The notes beneath the pieces were generated by a model. That model was not told where the DNA came from. It did no database searches and saw only the letters and a list, made by a program, of their open reading frames with translations. 64,000 nt of DNA, from assembly GCF_002836735.1 (NCBI RefSeq), contig NZ_PJAS01000052.1, positions 1-64,000 of the forward strand. Direction: 5' to 3'. This document shows positions 1-9,744 of this stretch, piece after piece; position 1 is the stretch's first letter; every line of letters starts with the position of its first letter. Made by a program: the position numbers and the translations under genes. This DNA is from Psychrobacter sp. 4Bb (GTDB lineage: Bacteria; Pseudomonadota; Gammaproteobacteria; Pseudomonadales; Moraxellaceae).

Positions 1-300
1 ATACAAAGTGTAATTATTTATTATAATTTGTATTAGTATTATTACTAAATGTTCAATGCCAACTATATACTAATAGTTTTATATAAACAAAAAAATTTAC
101 ATATTTTTCTTAATTAAACATCAACTTAGCTCTTTAAAACTAATAGCGGAACTCAGTCAAGCTCACTACATCTATCGAAAAATGTCGGTAGTAATTTTCA
201 GGTTAAATAACGGACTTAAATATAATTAAAAGAGCTCAATGGCAATATCAACATAGGTTTGCGTTAAATGACATAATATTCATAGAGAGCAATAACAAAA
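1..300. other. AT-rich intergenic stretch at window edge
   Basis: No open reading frame with a plausible start and ribosome binding site is visible. The DNA is strongly AT-rich, especially in the first 120 bases. It lies downstream of glyA, so it probably separates glyA from a gene outside the window. I see nothing else that I can support. Confidence 0.5.
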
Positions 301-332
301 AAACCGCTAAGCAAAAGCTTAGCGGTTTTTTT
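301..332 (-). terminator. Intrinsic terminator of glyA
   Basis: A perfect 12-bp stem (AAACCGCTAAGC, 301-312, with its complement 317-328) closes on an AAAA loop. It lies about 18 bases past the glyA stop codon. The A/T tracts on both sides mean it could also work for a gene entering from the left. Confidence 0.85.
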
Positions 333-349
333 TATTACCATTCTAAAGT

Positions 350-1606
350 TTACTGATTTTTAGCATAGACTGGTAATTCTGCACAGATAGCTTCTACTTT
401 AGCGCGTACTTCAGTAGCAATCGCTTCATCACCGCGGCTGTCTAGTACGTCACAGATCCAACCTGCCAACTCGCCCGCTTGTGCTTCGTTGAAACCGCGA
501 GTAGTAATAGCTGGTGTACCGATACGGATACCAGAAGTCACGAATGGTGATTTTGGATCGTTTGGTACAGCGTTTTTGTTGACAGTGATGTGTGCTTCAC
601 CAAGCCATTTGTCCGCTTCTTTACCCGTCATTTCTTGCTTAACGAGACTGATCAGCATTAGATGGTTTTCAGTACCACCAGAGATGACTTCATAGCCGCG
701 CTCTTGAACTACTTTTGCCATTGCTTGCGCGTTTTTCACTACTTGCTGCTGATACGTTTTGAAGTTATCTTCTAACGCTTCTTTAAAGCAAACCGCTTTT
801 GCCGCGATGACATGCATTAACGGGCCACCTTGGTTGCCTGGGAATACAGCTGAGTTTAGCTTTTTAGCCAATACTTCATCACGCGACAAAATCATACCTG
901 AGCGTGGGCCACGTAGGGTTTTGTGCGTCGTCGTTGTAACCACATCAGCGAAAGGTACTGGGTTTGGATAAACACCACCAGCAACTAGGCCTGCAACGTG
1001 AGCCATATCGACCAATAGATACGCGCCTACTTCGTCCGCGATGTCACGGAAACGCTGCCAGTCGACTACTTGTGAGTATGCTGAAAAACCCGCGATGATC
1101 ATTTTTGGCTTATGCTCACGCGCCAAGCTCTCTACTTGATCATAATCAATAAGGCCAGTGCCATCTACCAATCCGTACTGTACGGCATTGTAGTTCAAAC
1201 CTGAGAAGTTGATATGTGCGCCATGCGTCAAGTGACCACCAGCGTCTAAGCTCATGCCTAGTACAGTGTCATTTGCTTCTAGCAATGCTAAAAATACGGC
1301 TGAGTTTGCTTGGCTACCAGAATGCGGCTGAACGTTCACATACTCTGCACCGAACAATTCTTTAGCGCGGTCAATAGCCAATTGCTCAACTACATCCACA
1401 TGCTCACAACCACCATAATAACGCTTGCCAGGATAGCCTTCTGCGTATTTGTTGGTAAGGTCAGTACCTTGTGCTTCCATCACTGCTTGTGAGCAGTAGT
1501 TTTCAGAGGCGATAAGCTCGATGTGGTTTTCTTGACGAACGCTTTCTGCGGCCATCGCTTCAGCAAGTACTGGATCAAAATCTTTGATAGAAATATCTTT
1601 AAACAT
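350..1606 (-). CDS. glyA: Serine hydroxymethyltransferase
   Basis: PLP enzyme that interconverts serine and glycine while loading tetrahydrofolate with a one-carbon unit; cytosolic, homotetramer/dimer in the family. The 418 residues match the usual length. The PLP-binding lysine sits in [14 protein letters not shown] (Lys229, same number as in E. coli), and [15 protein letters not shown] and the HSGSQAN loop are all present. The ATG is preceded by AGGACA at a good distance. It is a single-gene unit with its own terminator. The 580-base upstream region is long but I recognise no specific control site in it. Confidence 0.98.
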   Translation of the reverse strand: MFKDISIKDFDPVLAEAMAAESVRQENHIELIASENYCSQAVMEAQGTDLTNKYAEGYPGKRYYGGCEHVDVVEQLAIDRAKELFGAEYVNVQPHSGSQANSAVFLALLEANDTVLGMSLDAGGHLTHGAHINFSGLNYNAVQYGLVDGTGLIDYDQVESLAREHKPKMIIAGFSAYSQVVDWQRFRDIADEVGAYLLVDMAHVAGLVAGGVYPNPVPFADVVTTTTHKTLRGPRSGMILSRDEVLAKKLNSAVFPGNQGGPLMHVIAAKAVCFKEALEDNFKTYQQQVVKNAQAMAKVVQERGYEVISGGTENHLMLISLVKQEMTGKEADKWLGEAHITVNKNAVPNDPKSPFVTSGIRIGTPAITTRGFNEAQAGELAGWICDVLDSRGDEAIATEVRAKVEAICAELPVYAKNQ

Positions 1607-2188
1607 AGTGATGTCCTAAGTAGTGACTGTCATTAAAAAACGTCATTGAAAAGAAGCTTATAGCCTGCCCACAATAAAACAACTACTGCGTCAACGTCGC
1701 TGAAGTACTATTAATACCTCTGCACGCTGTTTTTCTGCAGTCTGTTTTATGGTACGACCATTATTGTGAATGGAGTCTATTAGCAAAGATTAAAATAAGA
1801 ATAAATACAGGCGACTGACCTGTTATTAACTTGACTGATTCGTCAATAAAATCGATGTACATTTGCATCGATATCATCGCGAAAGATTAAGTGTAACATG
1901 AAAATTTGTGCTGTGAGCGCAAAAAAACCTCACCTTAAGATGAGCGAATTAAATGCCTATATAACACAGATAAATAGCCAATAAAATAAAGGATTTACCC
2001 GTTGAATGTTTTCGCCAATATGCCTTTTTATGCTGATTTAGGCCTAAAATATTTTTAAGCGTGGCTAGATATAGTCAATTTAATATGATTTCGATACAAG
2101 GAAACCGAGTGTAGATGTATATCAAATACTTTAAGCGAGGTTAACCCAGTAATACTTTTATAGTGGAGTGACTATTATAGTGAAGTGA
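1607..2188. other. Intergenic region upstream of glyA with an imperfect inverted repeat
   Basis: No gene is supported here. It should hold the glyA promoter (minus strand). At 1670-1768 there is an imperfect inverted repeat, listed separately. A short TTGAC-N5-6-GTCAA dyad lies at 1831-1845. The rest is AT-rich without a clear signal. Confidence 0.5.
1670..1768. repeat. Imperfect inverted-repeat element, about 100 bp
   Basis: The outer arms CACAATAA (1670-1677) and TTATTGTG (1761-1768) are complementary. Nested inside, ATAAAACAACTACTGC (1674-1689) is complementary with gaps to GCAGTCTGTTTTAT (1737-1750). The two layers overlap slightly, so this is a degenerate dyad rather than a clean stem. 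It could be a REP/MITE-like sequence. No second copy was noticed in the window. Confidence 0.4.
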
Positions 2189-2677
2189 TTATAAGAACGC
2201 CGGTAGGAACGTTTCGCTAATCATAAGCGTGCGACCATACCAATCATAACGCGTTTGTCGTTGCCAACCGTCACTCGTATGACTGATAAAACGCTCATTT
2301 GGCAAGGTACGGCGACGCTTAAATAACACGTAGCCGATAGGTGTGTTTTTCAGATGCTGAAGACGACGAGACTGACCTTTTAAACTGTTTAAAGGAAAGA
2401 TGCTCTGTGCTTGGACCCATGGTATTTCATCATTACCATACAGCTGCACTTCCCGTACCCATGCCAGCATTGGACGATTTAGCATCATGCCTTGTACACC
2501 CAGCTGCTTTTTTTGAGCTAAAGTCAGCGAACGATAGCCTTCAAAGCTGCGTTTTACGCGCAGCGGCTGCCCTGCCTTCTCTTCTAATATCGCAGTGAGA
2601 GAGCCTTCAGCATTTAGCCAAGGTAAGAGTTCAGTAGGAGGTAAATCATTGGTAGAACTAAAAGAATTGCTGGTCAT
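2189..2677 (-). CDS. ubiC: Chorismate lyase
   Basis: Cleaves chorismate to 4-hydroxybenzoate and pyruvate, the first committed step of ubiquinone synthesis; soluble monomer. At 162 residues it is the usual size. The family landmarks are visible: VREVQLYG with Arg75, W-VQAQSIFP, IGYVLF near 114-118, and Glu155 in the C-terminal ISETFLP. These correspond to the substrate/product-binding Arg76, Leu114 and Glu155 of E. coli UbiC. In E. coli ubiA follows ubiC, but here no prenyltransferase gene is adjacent. Confidence 0.93.
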   Translation of the reverse strand: MTSNSFSSTNDLPPTELLPWLNAEGSLTAILEEKAGQPLRVKRSFEGYRSLTLAQKKQLGVQGMMLNRPMLAWVREVQLYGNDEIPWVQAQSIFPLNSLKGQSRRLQHLKNTPIGYVLFKRRRTLPNERFISHTSDGWQRQTRYDWYGRTLMISETFLPAFL

Positions 2678-2779
2678 AGTTTATAGCTATTATTTTTTAT
2701 AGGGTGTTTAACAATTAAAAGGTACATACGAATAAAAGCAGAGTGAGTCACAGCTGATTGCTATTATAAATTACTGCTA

Positions 2780-4159
2780 TTAGGCACTACCATCAAATTT
2801 AGGCATATTGTCTGCATTAAAAGGCAGAGCTTCAAAAGCCTGCTGACGATACTGCGCCATATGCTCACGATCTCTAGCACAAAAATCGCCAATCGCTGGT
2901 ACAAAACGCGGATCATAAATACGGTGGATGGAATGTGTTGTGGTTGGGATAAAACCACGTACTAGCTTATGCTCGCCTTGCGTGCCTGGATCAAAAGACA
3001 TCAACCCTTGCTCAATAGCAAACTCAATACCTTGGTAGTAGCACAGCTCAAAATGCAAGCTGTCATACTCACCTAACGCGCCCCAGTAACGACCATATAA
3101 GGTGGCATTATTATCGCCATCAGCCTTATCACCATCAACATTGTCGCTATCAGGTCTGTCATATAAGAACAAACTGCTCGCGATAATCTCACCACTGGCG
3201 TCGAGTGCTTGTGCAAGCATTATATGCTCAGGCATGCTCACTGCCAATGCCATAAAAAAATCTATCGTCAAATAAGGCTGCTGTCCGCGTACTGCATAGG
3301 TCATCACATAACAGTGATAAAAAGCCTTCCAATCAGCATCGCTAATAGCATCGCCGCATTTTCGCTGGCAAATAATGCCTTGCTCGGCAACTTTACGGCG
3401 CTCAGCCCGAATGGTTTTACGCTTTTTGGCTTTTAAGGTCATCAAAAACGCATCAAAATCTGCAAATGGCTTACTGTCATTAAGTAAGTCTTTGTTTTGC
3501 CATAAGAACTGGCAGCCTTGACGCTCAAATATCGGTAGCTCAATAGCAGCTGATTCTACGCCGCTTTCTTGAGCCGCTATAGCAAGCTCTACATCAATTT
3601 CAGTTGGCATAGATGTAGTGGCGATAGAAGCAAGCTCAGGTGTCACAAACAGTCCATGCCAGCTTGAGGCGCCCACTTGTTGAGCGATATCATCGATACC
3701 TGCGATGGCTGTTTTGAGAATATCTTCATTTAAGGTTTCACCTTTTGCCAACCAAATTCTTTGACCGGTAATCGGTGTATATGGTGCGCTAGTGACCAAT
3801 CGCGGATAATAATCAACGCCATAGCGTGCATAAGCTTCAGCCCATGCATGATCAAATACAAACTCACCGCGATGATGACCTTTTATAAATACTGGCATGA
3901 CAGCTACAGGCTGCAATGCATTTTCTGCTGCGCTATCTACTAAGGTATCAGTACTCTCTTCACTATCCGCACTATTAGCAGCATCGGCGACACGATGTAC
4001 CAAAATAAATATTGGTAGCCACCCTGCCTGCTCACCAATTGCTCCGGTGTCAGTCAACGCTTGCCAAAAAGCAAATGACATAAAAGGGGTATCTGGCGTC
4101 TGCCACTCTGTTTGGCTCTGCCAGCTGGTATCATTAATCAGCGCATACTCTAAACTCAT
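2780..4159 (-). CDS. COG3146-type (DUF482) GNAT-like protein
   Basis: The 459-residue product fits the family annotated as peptidogalycan biosynthesis/recognition or GNAT-like. The C-terminal half carries the typical KKRKTIRAERRKV stretch, YGRYWGALGEYDSLHFELCYYQGIEFAI, and FDPGTQGEHKLVRGF. Function in the family is not established; an acyl- or aminoacyltransferase role is inferred from the fold. Two acidic low-complexity inserts (around residues 60-80 and 335-350) are unusual. I chose the ATG at 4159 (upstream GGTGA) over an in-frame TTG at 4204, which lacks a ribosome binding site. It is separated from ubiC by about 100 bases on the same strand, so co-transcription is possible. Confidence 0.82.
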   Translation of the reverse strand: MSLEYALINDTSWQSQTEWQTPDTPFMSFAFWQALTDTGAIGEQAGWLPIFILVHRVADAANSADSEESTDTLVDSAAENALQPVAVMPVFIKGHHRGEFVFDHAWAEAYARYGVDYYPRLVTSAPYTPITGQRIWLAKGETLNEDILKTAIAGIDDIAQQVGASSWHGLFVTPELASIATTSMPTEIDVELAIAAQESGVESAAIELPIFERQGCQFLWQNKDLLNDSKPFADFDAFLMTLKAKKRKTIRAERRKVAEQGIICQRKCGDAISDADWKAFYHCYVMTYAVRGQQPYLTIDFFMALAVSMPEHIMLAQALDASGEIIASSLFLYDRPDSDNVDGDKADGDNNATLYGRYWGALGEYDSLHFELCYYQGIEFAIEQGLMSFDPGTQGEHKLVRGFIPTTTHSIHRIYDPRFVPAIGDFCARDREHMAQYRQQAFEALPFNADNMPKFDGSA

Positions 4160-4766
4160 ATTCACCGTCACTATTATAATCGCGATATATTTATCGATAA
4201 CCAATCTATTGATGACCTAGACTAGCAAATTTTTACGACATTGCTGTCACAATTTGCAAAAACTTATCTGCACCTAATAAAAAACCACCAACGATAACGC
4301 GGGTGGTTTGTACGACTGCGCTCATAGGCAGTGAGATCAATATAAAACGTCATGAAAAAACAGTAGTTGTATGGAAAAGATGATATCGAAGCCGATGACT
4401 GGTAGAATAAGGTTGTTATTAGCTTAGTATAATTCGAAACCATAGGATACGAGCTAAAACAGTATACTTAGTTCATGGTATACGATTGACATCCTATCGG
4501 ATTTATAGTGGATTGATTATAATGTAGCGTCAGTGATTCACTTTTAGGCAGTTTTGCACCGACCGTTAACGTGTTGCCTTTAAATGCTTTTTTCGTGAAT
4601 ATTATTAAAAGAAAATGTCTGACCTGTCTTAAAAATTTCTAAGAAGCTACATATGAAGTACTTGTTCTAACCATATCATAGATTATTGCATAGTATCATT
4701 GACGCATATTCAACACTATATTTGAGCTTTATTATTAACTACAGCCTAAAGGAAGATCTAACTAAA
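4160..4766. other. Divergent intergenic region between the GNAT-like gene and monomeric IDH
   Basis: It must hold promoters for genes leaving in both directions. A TATAAT hexamer at 4518-4523 and a TTGACA at 4486-4491 are seen on the plus strand, but they are too far apart to pair with each other. A terminator-like hairpin that faces the minus strand lies at 4279-4309 and is listed separately. Confidence 0.45.
4279..4309 (-). terminator. Orphan intrinsic-terminator-like hairpin
   Basis: AAACCACC (4282-4289) is complementary to GGTGGTTT (4302-4309), and on the minus strand the stem is followed by a run of six T. No annotated minus-strand gene lies upstream of it, so it either ends an unrecognised small transcript from about 4310-4470 or attenuates the GNAT-like gene that starts at 4159. 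The stem is short with a 12-base loop. Confidence 0.5.
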
Positions 4767-6986
4767 ATGTCAAAAATTATTTATACAAAAACTGACGAAG
4801 CCCCAGCGCTGGCGACTCTGTCGTTCTTACCTATTGTCGAAGCATTCACTAAAACAGCAGGCGTTGAAGTTGAAACCAGCGACATCTCTGTTGCAGCGCG
4901 TATATTGGCTGAATTTCCTGAATACTTGACCGAAGAGCAACGTGTCCCGGACAACTTAGCTGAGCTAGGTCGTCTGACTCAAGATCCAAACACCAATATC
5001 ATCAAACTGCCAAACATCAGTGCTTCTGTACAGCAGTTAAAAGCTGCTATTAAAGAGCTACAGAGCAAAGGCTATGCCATCCCTAACTTCCCAGAAGACC
5101 CACAAACTGATGAAGAAAAAGAGCTACGCAAGCGCTATGGCAAAAGCTTAGGCAGTTCAGTGAACCCAGTACTGCGTGAAGGTAACTCAGATCGCCGCGC
5201 GCCTAAAGCCGTCAAAAACTATGCACGCAAGCATCCACACTCTATGGGTGAGTGGAAGCAATGGTCAAGCACGCACGTATCACACATGCATGGCGGCGAC
5301 TTCTACGATGGCGAGCAATCTACGACATTAGATAAAGCTCGTACGGTACGTATGGAGTTGTTACTTGATGACGGTACTCAAAAAGTATTAAAGCCTAAAA
5401 TTGCTTTGCTTGATAAAGAAGTCATCGATCTGATGGTCATGAGCAAAAAAGCACTATTAGAGTTTTATGAGCGTGAAATGGAAGATTGCCGCGAAGCTGG
5501 TATCTTGTTCTCATTGCACGTAAAAGCAACCATGATGAAGGTCTCGCATCCTATCGTCTTTGGTCATGCGGTTAGAATCTACTACAAAGAAGCCTTTGAA
5601 AAACATGGCGCATTCTTTGATGAGTTAGGTATTAACGTCAACAACGGTATGGCAGATCTATACGATAAGATCTCAACGCTACCAGCTTCAAAACGTGAAG
5701 AAATTGAGCGTGATTTACATGCGTGTCAAGAGCATCGCCCACGTCTGGCGATGGTTGACTCTTCAAAAGGTATCACCAACTTCCATTCACCAAGTGATGT
5801 AATCGTTGATGCTTCTATGCCAGCGATGATTCGTTCAGGTGGTAAAATGTGGGGTGCTGATGGCAAAATGTATGACTGTAAAGCCGTCATGCCAGAGTCT
5901 ACCTTTGCGCGTATTTACCAAGAAATGATTAACTTCTGCAAATGGCATGGTAACTTTGATCCAAAAACAATGGGCACCGTTCCTAACGTTGGCCTAATGG
6001 CTCAAAAAGCTGAAGAATATGGCTCGCACGACAAGACTTTTGAGTCTAGCGATGCTGGTATTGCACGTATCGTCGACATTGATACTGATGAAGTATTACT
6101 TGAAAAACGTGTTGAGAAAGGTGATATCTGGCGCATGTGTCAGGTTAAAGATGAGCCTATTCAAGACTGGGTAAAACTTGCTGTACGCCGTGCTCGTGAA
6201 TCAGATACGCCTGTTATCTTCTGGTTAGACCCATACCGTCCACATGAAAACGAGCTAATCAAAAAAGTTAGAACCTATCTAAAAGATCATGATACTACTG
6301 GCTTACATATCGAGATTATGTCTCAGGTTCGTGCGATGCGTTATACCCTAGAGCGCGTTGCTCGTGGTCTAGATACTATCTCTGCGACCGGTAACATCCT
6401 ACGCGATTACCTAACTGACTTGTTCCCTATCCTAGAGCTAGGTACCAGTGCCAAGATGCTATCAGTTGTACCATTAATGAAAGGCGGCGGTTTGTTTGAA
6501 ACTGGTGCTGGTGGTTCTGCACCGAAGCACGTTGAGCAGCTGACAGAAGAAAACCATCTACGTTGGGATTCACTTGGTGAGTTCTTGGCCTTGACGGTAT
6601 CGTTGGAGCATCTTGCAAACAACGACAACAATGCTAAGGCTCAAATCTTGGCAGACACGCTAGATACAGCAACAGAAAAACTGCTACTAAACGATAAGTC
6701 GCCATCACGTAAAACTGGCGAGCTCGACAACCGTGGTAGCCATTTCTATCTAGCAATGTACTGGGCAGAAGAGCTTGCAGCGCAAGATCAAGATAGCGAG
6801 CTAAAAGCGCAATTTACACCATTCGCGCAAAAGCTAAAAGAGAACGAAGAAGCCATCGTTAAAGAACTTAACCAAGCTCAAGGCAAGCCAGTAGACATCA
6901 AAGGCTACTACTATGCTGATGAAGAATTGGCTAAGAAAGCAATGCGTCCAAGCGCTCTGTTTAACGAGACATTGGCATCGCTATAA
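4767..6986 (+). CDS. icd2: NADP-dependent isocitrate dehydrogenase, monomeric type
   Basis: Oxidative decarboxylation of isocitrate to 2-oxoglutarate with NADP; TCA cycle, cytosolic. The 739-residue product matches the large monomeric IDH-II class (about 740 residues), which has no recognisable sequence similarity to the dimeric enzyme. Landmarks: [17 protein letters not shown] at the start, [18 protein letters not shown] around residue 125, [19 protein letters not shown], and [13 protein letters not shown] near 585. The ATG at 4767 has AAAGGAAG upstream; the reading frame extends further 5' only through a weak TTG. It is convergent with the dimeric icd and separated from it by two terminators. 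Confidence 0.96.
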   Translation: MSKIIYTKTDEAPALATLSFLPIVEAFTKTAGVEVETSDISVAARILAEFPEYLTEEQRVPDNLAELGRLTQDPNTNIIKLPNISASVQQLKAAIKELQSKGYAIPNFPEDPQTDEEKELRKRYGKSLGSSVNPVLREGNSDRRAPKAVKNYARKHPHSMGEWKQWSSTHVSHMHGGDFYDGEQSTTLDKARTVRMELLLDDGTQKVLKPKIALLDKEVIDLMVMSKKALLEFYEREMEDCREAGILFSLHVKATMMKVSHPIVFGHAVRIYYKEAFEKHGAFFDELGINVNNGMADLYDKISTLPASKREEIERDLHACQEHRPRLAMVDSSKGITNFHSPSDVIVDASMPAMIRSGGKMWGADGKMYDCKAVMPESTFARIYQEMINFCKWHGNFDPKTMGTVPNVGLMAQKAEEYGSHDKTFESSDAGIARIVDIDTDEVLLEKRVEKGDIWRMCQVKDEPIQDWVKLAVRRARESDTPVIFWLDPYRPHENELIKKVRTYLKDHDTTGLHIEIMSQVRAMRYTLERVARGLDTISATGNILRDYLTDLFPILELGTSAKMLSVVPLMKGGGLFETGAGGSAPKHVEQLTEENHLRWDSLGEFLALTVSLEHLANNDNNAKAQILADTLDTATEKLLLNDKSPSRKTGELDNRGSHFYLAMYWAEELAAQDQDSELKAQFTPFAQKLKENEEAIVKELNQAQGKPVDIKGYYYADEELAKKAMRPSALFNETLASL

Positions 6987-7070
6987 TTTAAGCGATTGCT
7001 CTTAGACCATTAAGCCTAATCGCTTTTGGTTTTTATACCCAGAAGCGATTAAGCAAGTTTAAGTCTTGGT

Positions 7071-7112
7071 AAAAAACACCTCAACCGTCTTAGAACATTG
7101 AGGTGTTTTTTT
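7071..7112. terminator. Intrinsic terminator after monomeric IDH
   Basis: AAAAAACACCTCAA (7071-7084) pairs with TTGAGGTGTTTTTT (7098-7111), leaving a 13-base loop and a T-run on each strand. It lies 85 bases past the monomeric IDH stop and should end that transcript. It can also act on readthrough from the convergent icd. Confidence 0.85.
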
Positions 7113-7145
7113 ATGTTTTCTAAAAGTTTTATAAAGAGTGAAATA

Positions 7146-7177
7146 AAAAAAGCCACCTATTTATATAGGCAGCTTTT
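7146..7177 (-). terminator. Intrinsic terminator of dimeric icd
   Basis: The stem AAAAGC-CA-CCTA / TAGG-CA-GCTTTT has a symmetric CA/CA internal mismatch. On the minus strand it is followed by seven T. It lies about 40 bases beyond the icd stop codon. Confidence 0.75.
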
Positions 7178-7219
7178 GATACATAGTCATAAAATAGAAT
7201 GATTAGAGTTTAAGTAGTC

Positions 7220-8479
7220 TTAGGCTTCCATATGCTTAATAATCGCCTTACCAAACTCAGAAGTACTCAGTAAGGTAGCATCTGGCATCAGACGCTCAAA
7301 ATCATACGTGACTGTTTTATTGGCAATCGCCCCTTGGATACCACTGATAACAAGGTCAGCTGCTTCCATCCAGCCCATATCACGAAGCATCATCTCAGCA
7401 GACAATATCAATGAGCCTGGGTTCACTTTATTCTGACCAGCGTACTTGGGCGCAGTACCGTGCGTCGCTTCATAAACAGCAATCGCGCCGCCTTTGTTTG
7501 CACCTGGTGCGATACCAATACCACCTACTTCAGCGGCCAATGCATCAGAGATATAGTCACCGTTTAGATTGAGTGTCGCCACTACAGAATAGTCTGCAGG
7601 ACGCATCAAAATCTGCTGCAAAAACGCATCAGCGATGACGTCTTTAATAATAATATCGTTACCCATTTTTGGATTTTTCATGGTCATCCATGGACCACCA
7701 TCTAATAGCTCTGCACCAAAACGCTCTGCCGCTAGCTCATAACCCCAATCCTTAAATGCACCCTCTGTAAACTTCATGATATTGCCTTTGTGCACTAGGG
7801 TCACATTTGGCAAATCATTATCGATGGCATGCTGAATCGCTTTTCGTACTAAGCGCTGTGAGCCTTCTTTTGAAACAGGCTTGATACCGATGCCGTAGTC
7901 TTCAGGGAAGCGAATACTGGTTACCCCCATCTCATCTCTTAAGAAATTGATAACTTTTTTGGCATCATCACTGCCCGCTTTCCACTCGATACCCGTGTAG
8001 ATATCTTCTGTATTTTCACGGAAAATAACCATGTTCGTCAGCTCTGGATGCTGCACTGGGCTTGGTACGCCCTCAAACCAGCGTACGGGGCGTTGACAGA
8101 CATACAGATCGAGGTTTTGGCGCACTGCGACGTTTAGCGAACTAAAGCCACCACCCACTGGCGTGGTCAATGGACCCTTGATACTAATGACGTAGTCTTT
8201 TAGAATCTCTAGCGTCTCGCTTGGCAAATAATCGCCGTCATATACTTTCGCTGCCTTTTCACCAAGATACGTCTCCATCCAAATGATAGACTTCTTGCCG
8301 TGATACGCTTTATCAACCGCAGCATTGACTACTTTTATCATGACAGGCGTGATATCTACACCGATTCCATCACCTTCCACAAACGGAATGATCGGATGGT
8401 TGGGAACATTTAATGTTAAATCTGCGTTTACGGTCACTTTTTCGCCGTCTCTTGGCACGATAACCTTATCATATGACAT
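7220..8479 (-). CDS. icd: NADP-dependent isocitrate dehydrogenase, homodimeric type
   Basis: Catalyses the same reaction as the monomeric enzyme encoded opposite, but belongs to the isocitrate/isopropylmalate dehydrogenase family. The product is 419 residues (E. coli Icd 416). [20 protein letters not shown] holds Ser114, equivalent to the phosphorylatable Ser113 of E. coli Icd, and [11 protein letters not shown] and [16 protein letters not shown] are conserved. I use the ATG at 8479, preceded by AAGGAG 7-8 bases upstream; a longer frame up to 8629 is not supported. Whether AceK control exists here cannot be judged from the window. Confidence 0.96.
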   Translation of the reverse strand: MSYDKVIVPRDGEKVTVNADLTLNVPNHPIIPFVEGDGIGVDITPVMIKVVNAAVDKAYHGKKSIIWMETYLGEKAAKVYDGDYLPSETLEILKDYVISIKGPLTTPVGGGFSSLNVAVRQNLDLYVCQRPVRWFEGVPSPVQHPELTNMVIFRENTEDIYTGIEWKAGSDDAKKVINFLRDEMGVTSIRFPEDYGIGIKPVSKEGSQRLVRKAIQHAIDNDLPNVTLVHKGNIMKFTEGAFKDWGYELAAERFGAELLDGGPWMTMKNPKMGNDIIIKDVIADAFLQQILMRPADYSVVATLNLNGDYISDALAAEVGGIGIAPGANKGGAIAVYEATHGTAPKYAGQNKVNPGSLILSAEMMLRDMGWMEAADLVISGIQGAIANKTVTYDFERLMPDATLLSTSEFGKAIIKHMEA

Positions 8480-8916
8480 CGATGATACTCCTTGGTTGTA
8501 TGTTGGACGTCGCAAGCGAACTAGACACTTTGTTATGCTAACCGTTTTATTATAGTTGTAACGCTCTGGGCGCTTATCGGTTAAGCAAAGCTTTGATGAG
8601 TACGACACTTGCGGCATTGATTTAAACAATGTTAAAAATAGCTCGAAGCTAAAAAATTAAAATAAAGACCCAAACAATAATTATCGCTTGCAGCTAGTAG
8701 ATATTTCTCTATTAAAAATATAAATACCACTATCAGAATGCGGATTTAGGATAAAAGCAAATTTATACAAGCGCTGTCCTACTTTTGTAGCAGGTCATGT
8801 AGCATACAGCACGTTAAATATATCGCCCGTAGTCTTGTCGCTTAATACTAGCTCTGCATCACAAAACATACGCTACAATGATTCATTGTCCCTCAAAAAC
8901 TAGGAAACACCTTTTT
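8480..8916. other. Divergent intergenic region icd / rluE
   Basis: No gene is supported in this AT-rich stretch, which must carry the icd promoter (minus) and the rluE promoter (plus). A small CTAC-TTTT-GTAG hairpin at about 8779-8790 is the only structure noticed. It lacks a T-run and its role is unclear. Confidence 0.4.
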
Positions 8917-9531
8917 ATGTCTACTTCTAGTCTCATTCTATTCAACAAGCCTTATGGCGTGCAAAGTCAGTTTAGAGATGATAGTAATAACGACCACACC
9001 ACCCTATCGCAATACTTTACTGACAAGGCTTTGCGAGTTGCTGGTAGGCTAGATGCCACTTCAGAGGGCTTGCTGATTTTGACTGATGATGGTCGCGTTA
9101 ATAAAGCAATTACTCATCCGCCAAAAGCCAATGCAGGGCGCAAACAAGGTAAAACTTATTTAGTACAAGTAGAAGGAACGCCTACTGCTGAGCAACTCAA
9201 TAAGCTCAAACGTGGCGTGGTTTTAAAAGATGGTAAAACGCTACCTGCTGAGGTCAAACACGTCAGTGAAGATGAGCTACCGATGGTACTCTGGCAACGT
9301 AGTCCACCAATACGTGAGCGTAAAAGCGTACCGGACTCATGGCTAATGCTGACAATATATGAAGGTAAAAACCGCCAAGTCAGACGTATGACAGCGCACG
9401 TCGGTCTGCCTTGTCTGCGTTTAATACGTTGGTCAGTGGCAGGATTTGAGCTAGGTGAGTTAGCTGTTGGGGAGTTTGTACGTGTTCATCTAACTAGCGA
9501 ACACTGTCGTCAGCTAGGTATTTCTAGCTAG
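8917..9531 (+). CDS. rluE: 23S rRNA pseudouridine synthase RluE
   Basis: RsuA/RluE-type pseudouridine synthase; E. coli RluE modifies U2457 of 23S rRNA. The catalytic Asp is in AGRLDATSEGLL (residue 46 from this start). The RluE-like blocks PPIRERKSVPDSWL and YEGKNRQVRRMTAHVGLPCLRLIRW are well preserved. There is no N-terminal S4 domain, as expected for RluE. I prefer the ATG at 8917 (TAGGAAA upstream); an in-frame ATG at 8878 has no ribosome binding site and would add 13 residues. Confidence 0.9.
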   Translation: MSTSSLILFNKPYGVQSQFRDDSNNDHTTLSQYFTDKALRVAGRLDATSEGLLILTDDGRVNKAITHPPKANAGRKQGKTYLVQVEGTPTAEQLNKLKRGVVLKDGKTLPAEVKHVSEDELPMVLWQRSPPIRERKSVPDSWLMLTIYEGKNRQVRRMTAHVGLPCLRLIRWSVAGFELGELAVGEFVRVHLTSEHCRQLGISS

Positions 9532-9744
9532 TTTAGATGGTTTTAAGTTTATGTATTGTTGGTTAGTTCACACTGTTTGACTGTTTAGCCACGAATATAA
9601 AGCTCTGACACTAATATATTACGACCTGTTAAACATAGTGTCTCGAATGGGTAAGGTTTATCTGCTAACATTCAGCACGTAATTGATTATGTATAATAAG
9701 TATTATCCATTTATCGTTTGGTTTTTTCACAATAGGGATATGTC

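Noticed and set aside
1607..2188. Glycine riboswitch upstream of glyA
   Set aside because: No tandem aptamer-like conserved core could be recognised by eye; a covariance search would be needed.
4686..4766. Longer N-terminus for monomeric isocitrate dehydrogenase
   Set aside because: Begins at TTG without ribosome binding site; family start and AAAGGAAG favour ATG 4767.
8480..8629. Longer N-terminus for dimeric icd
   Set aside because: ATG 8479 has a near-ideal AAGGAG and matches the family start.
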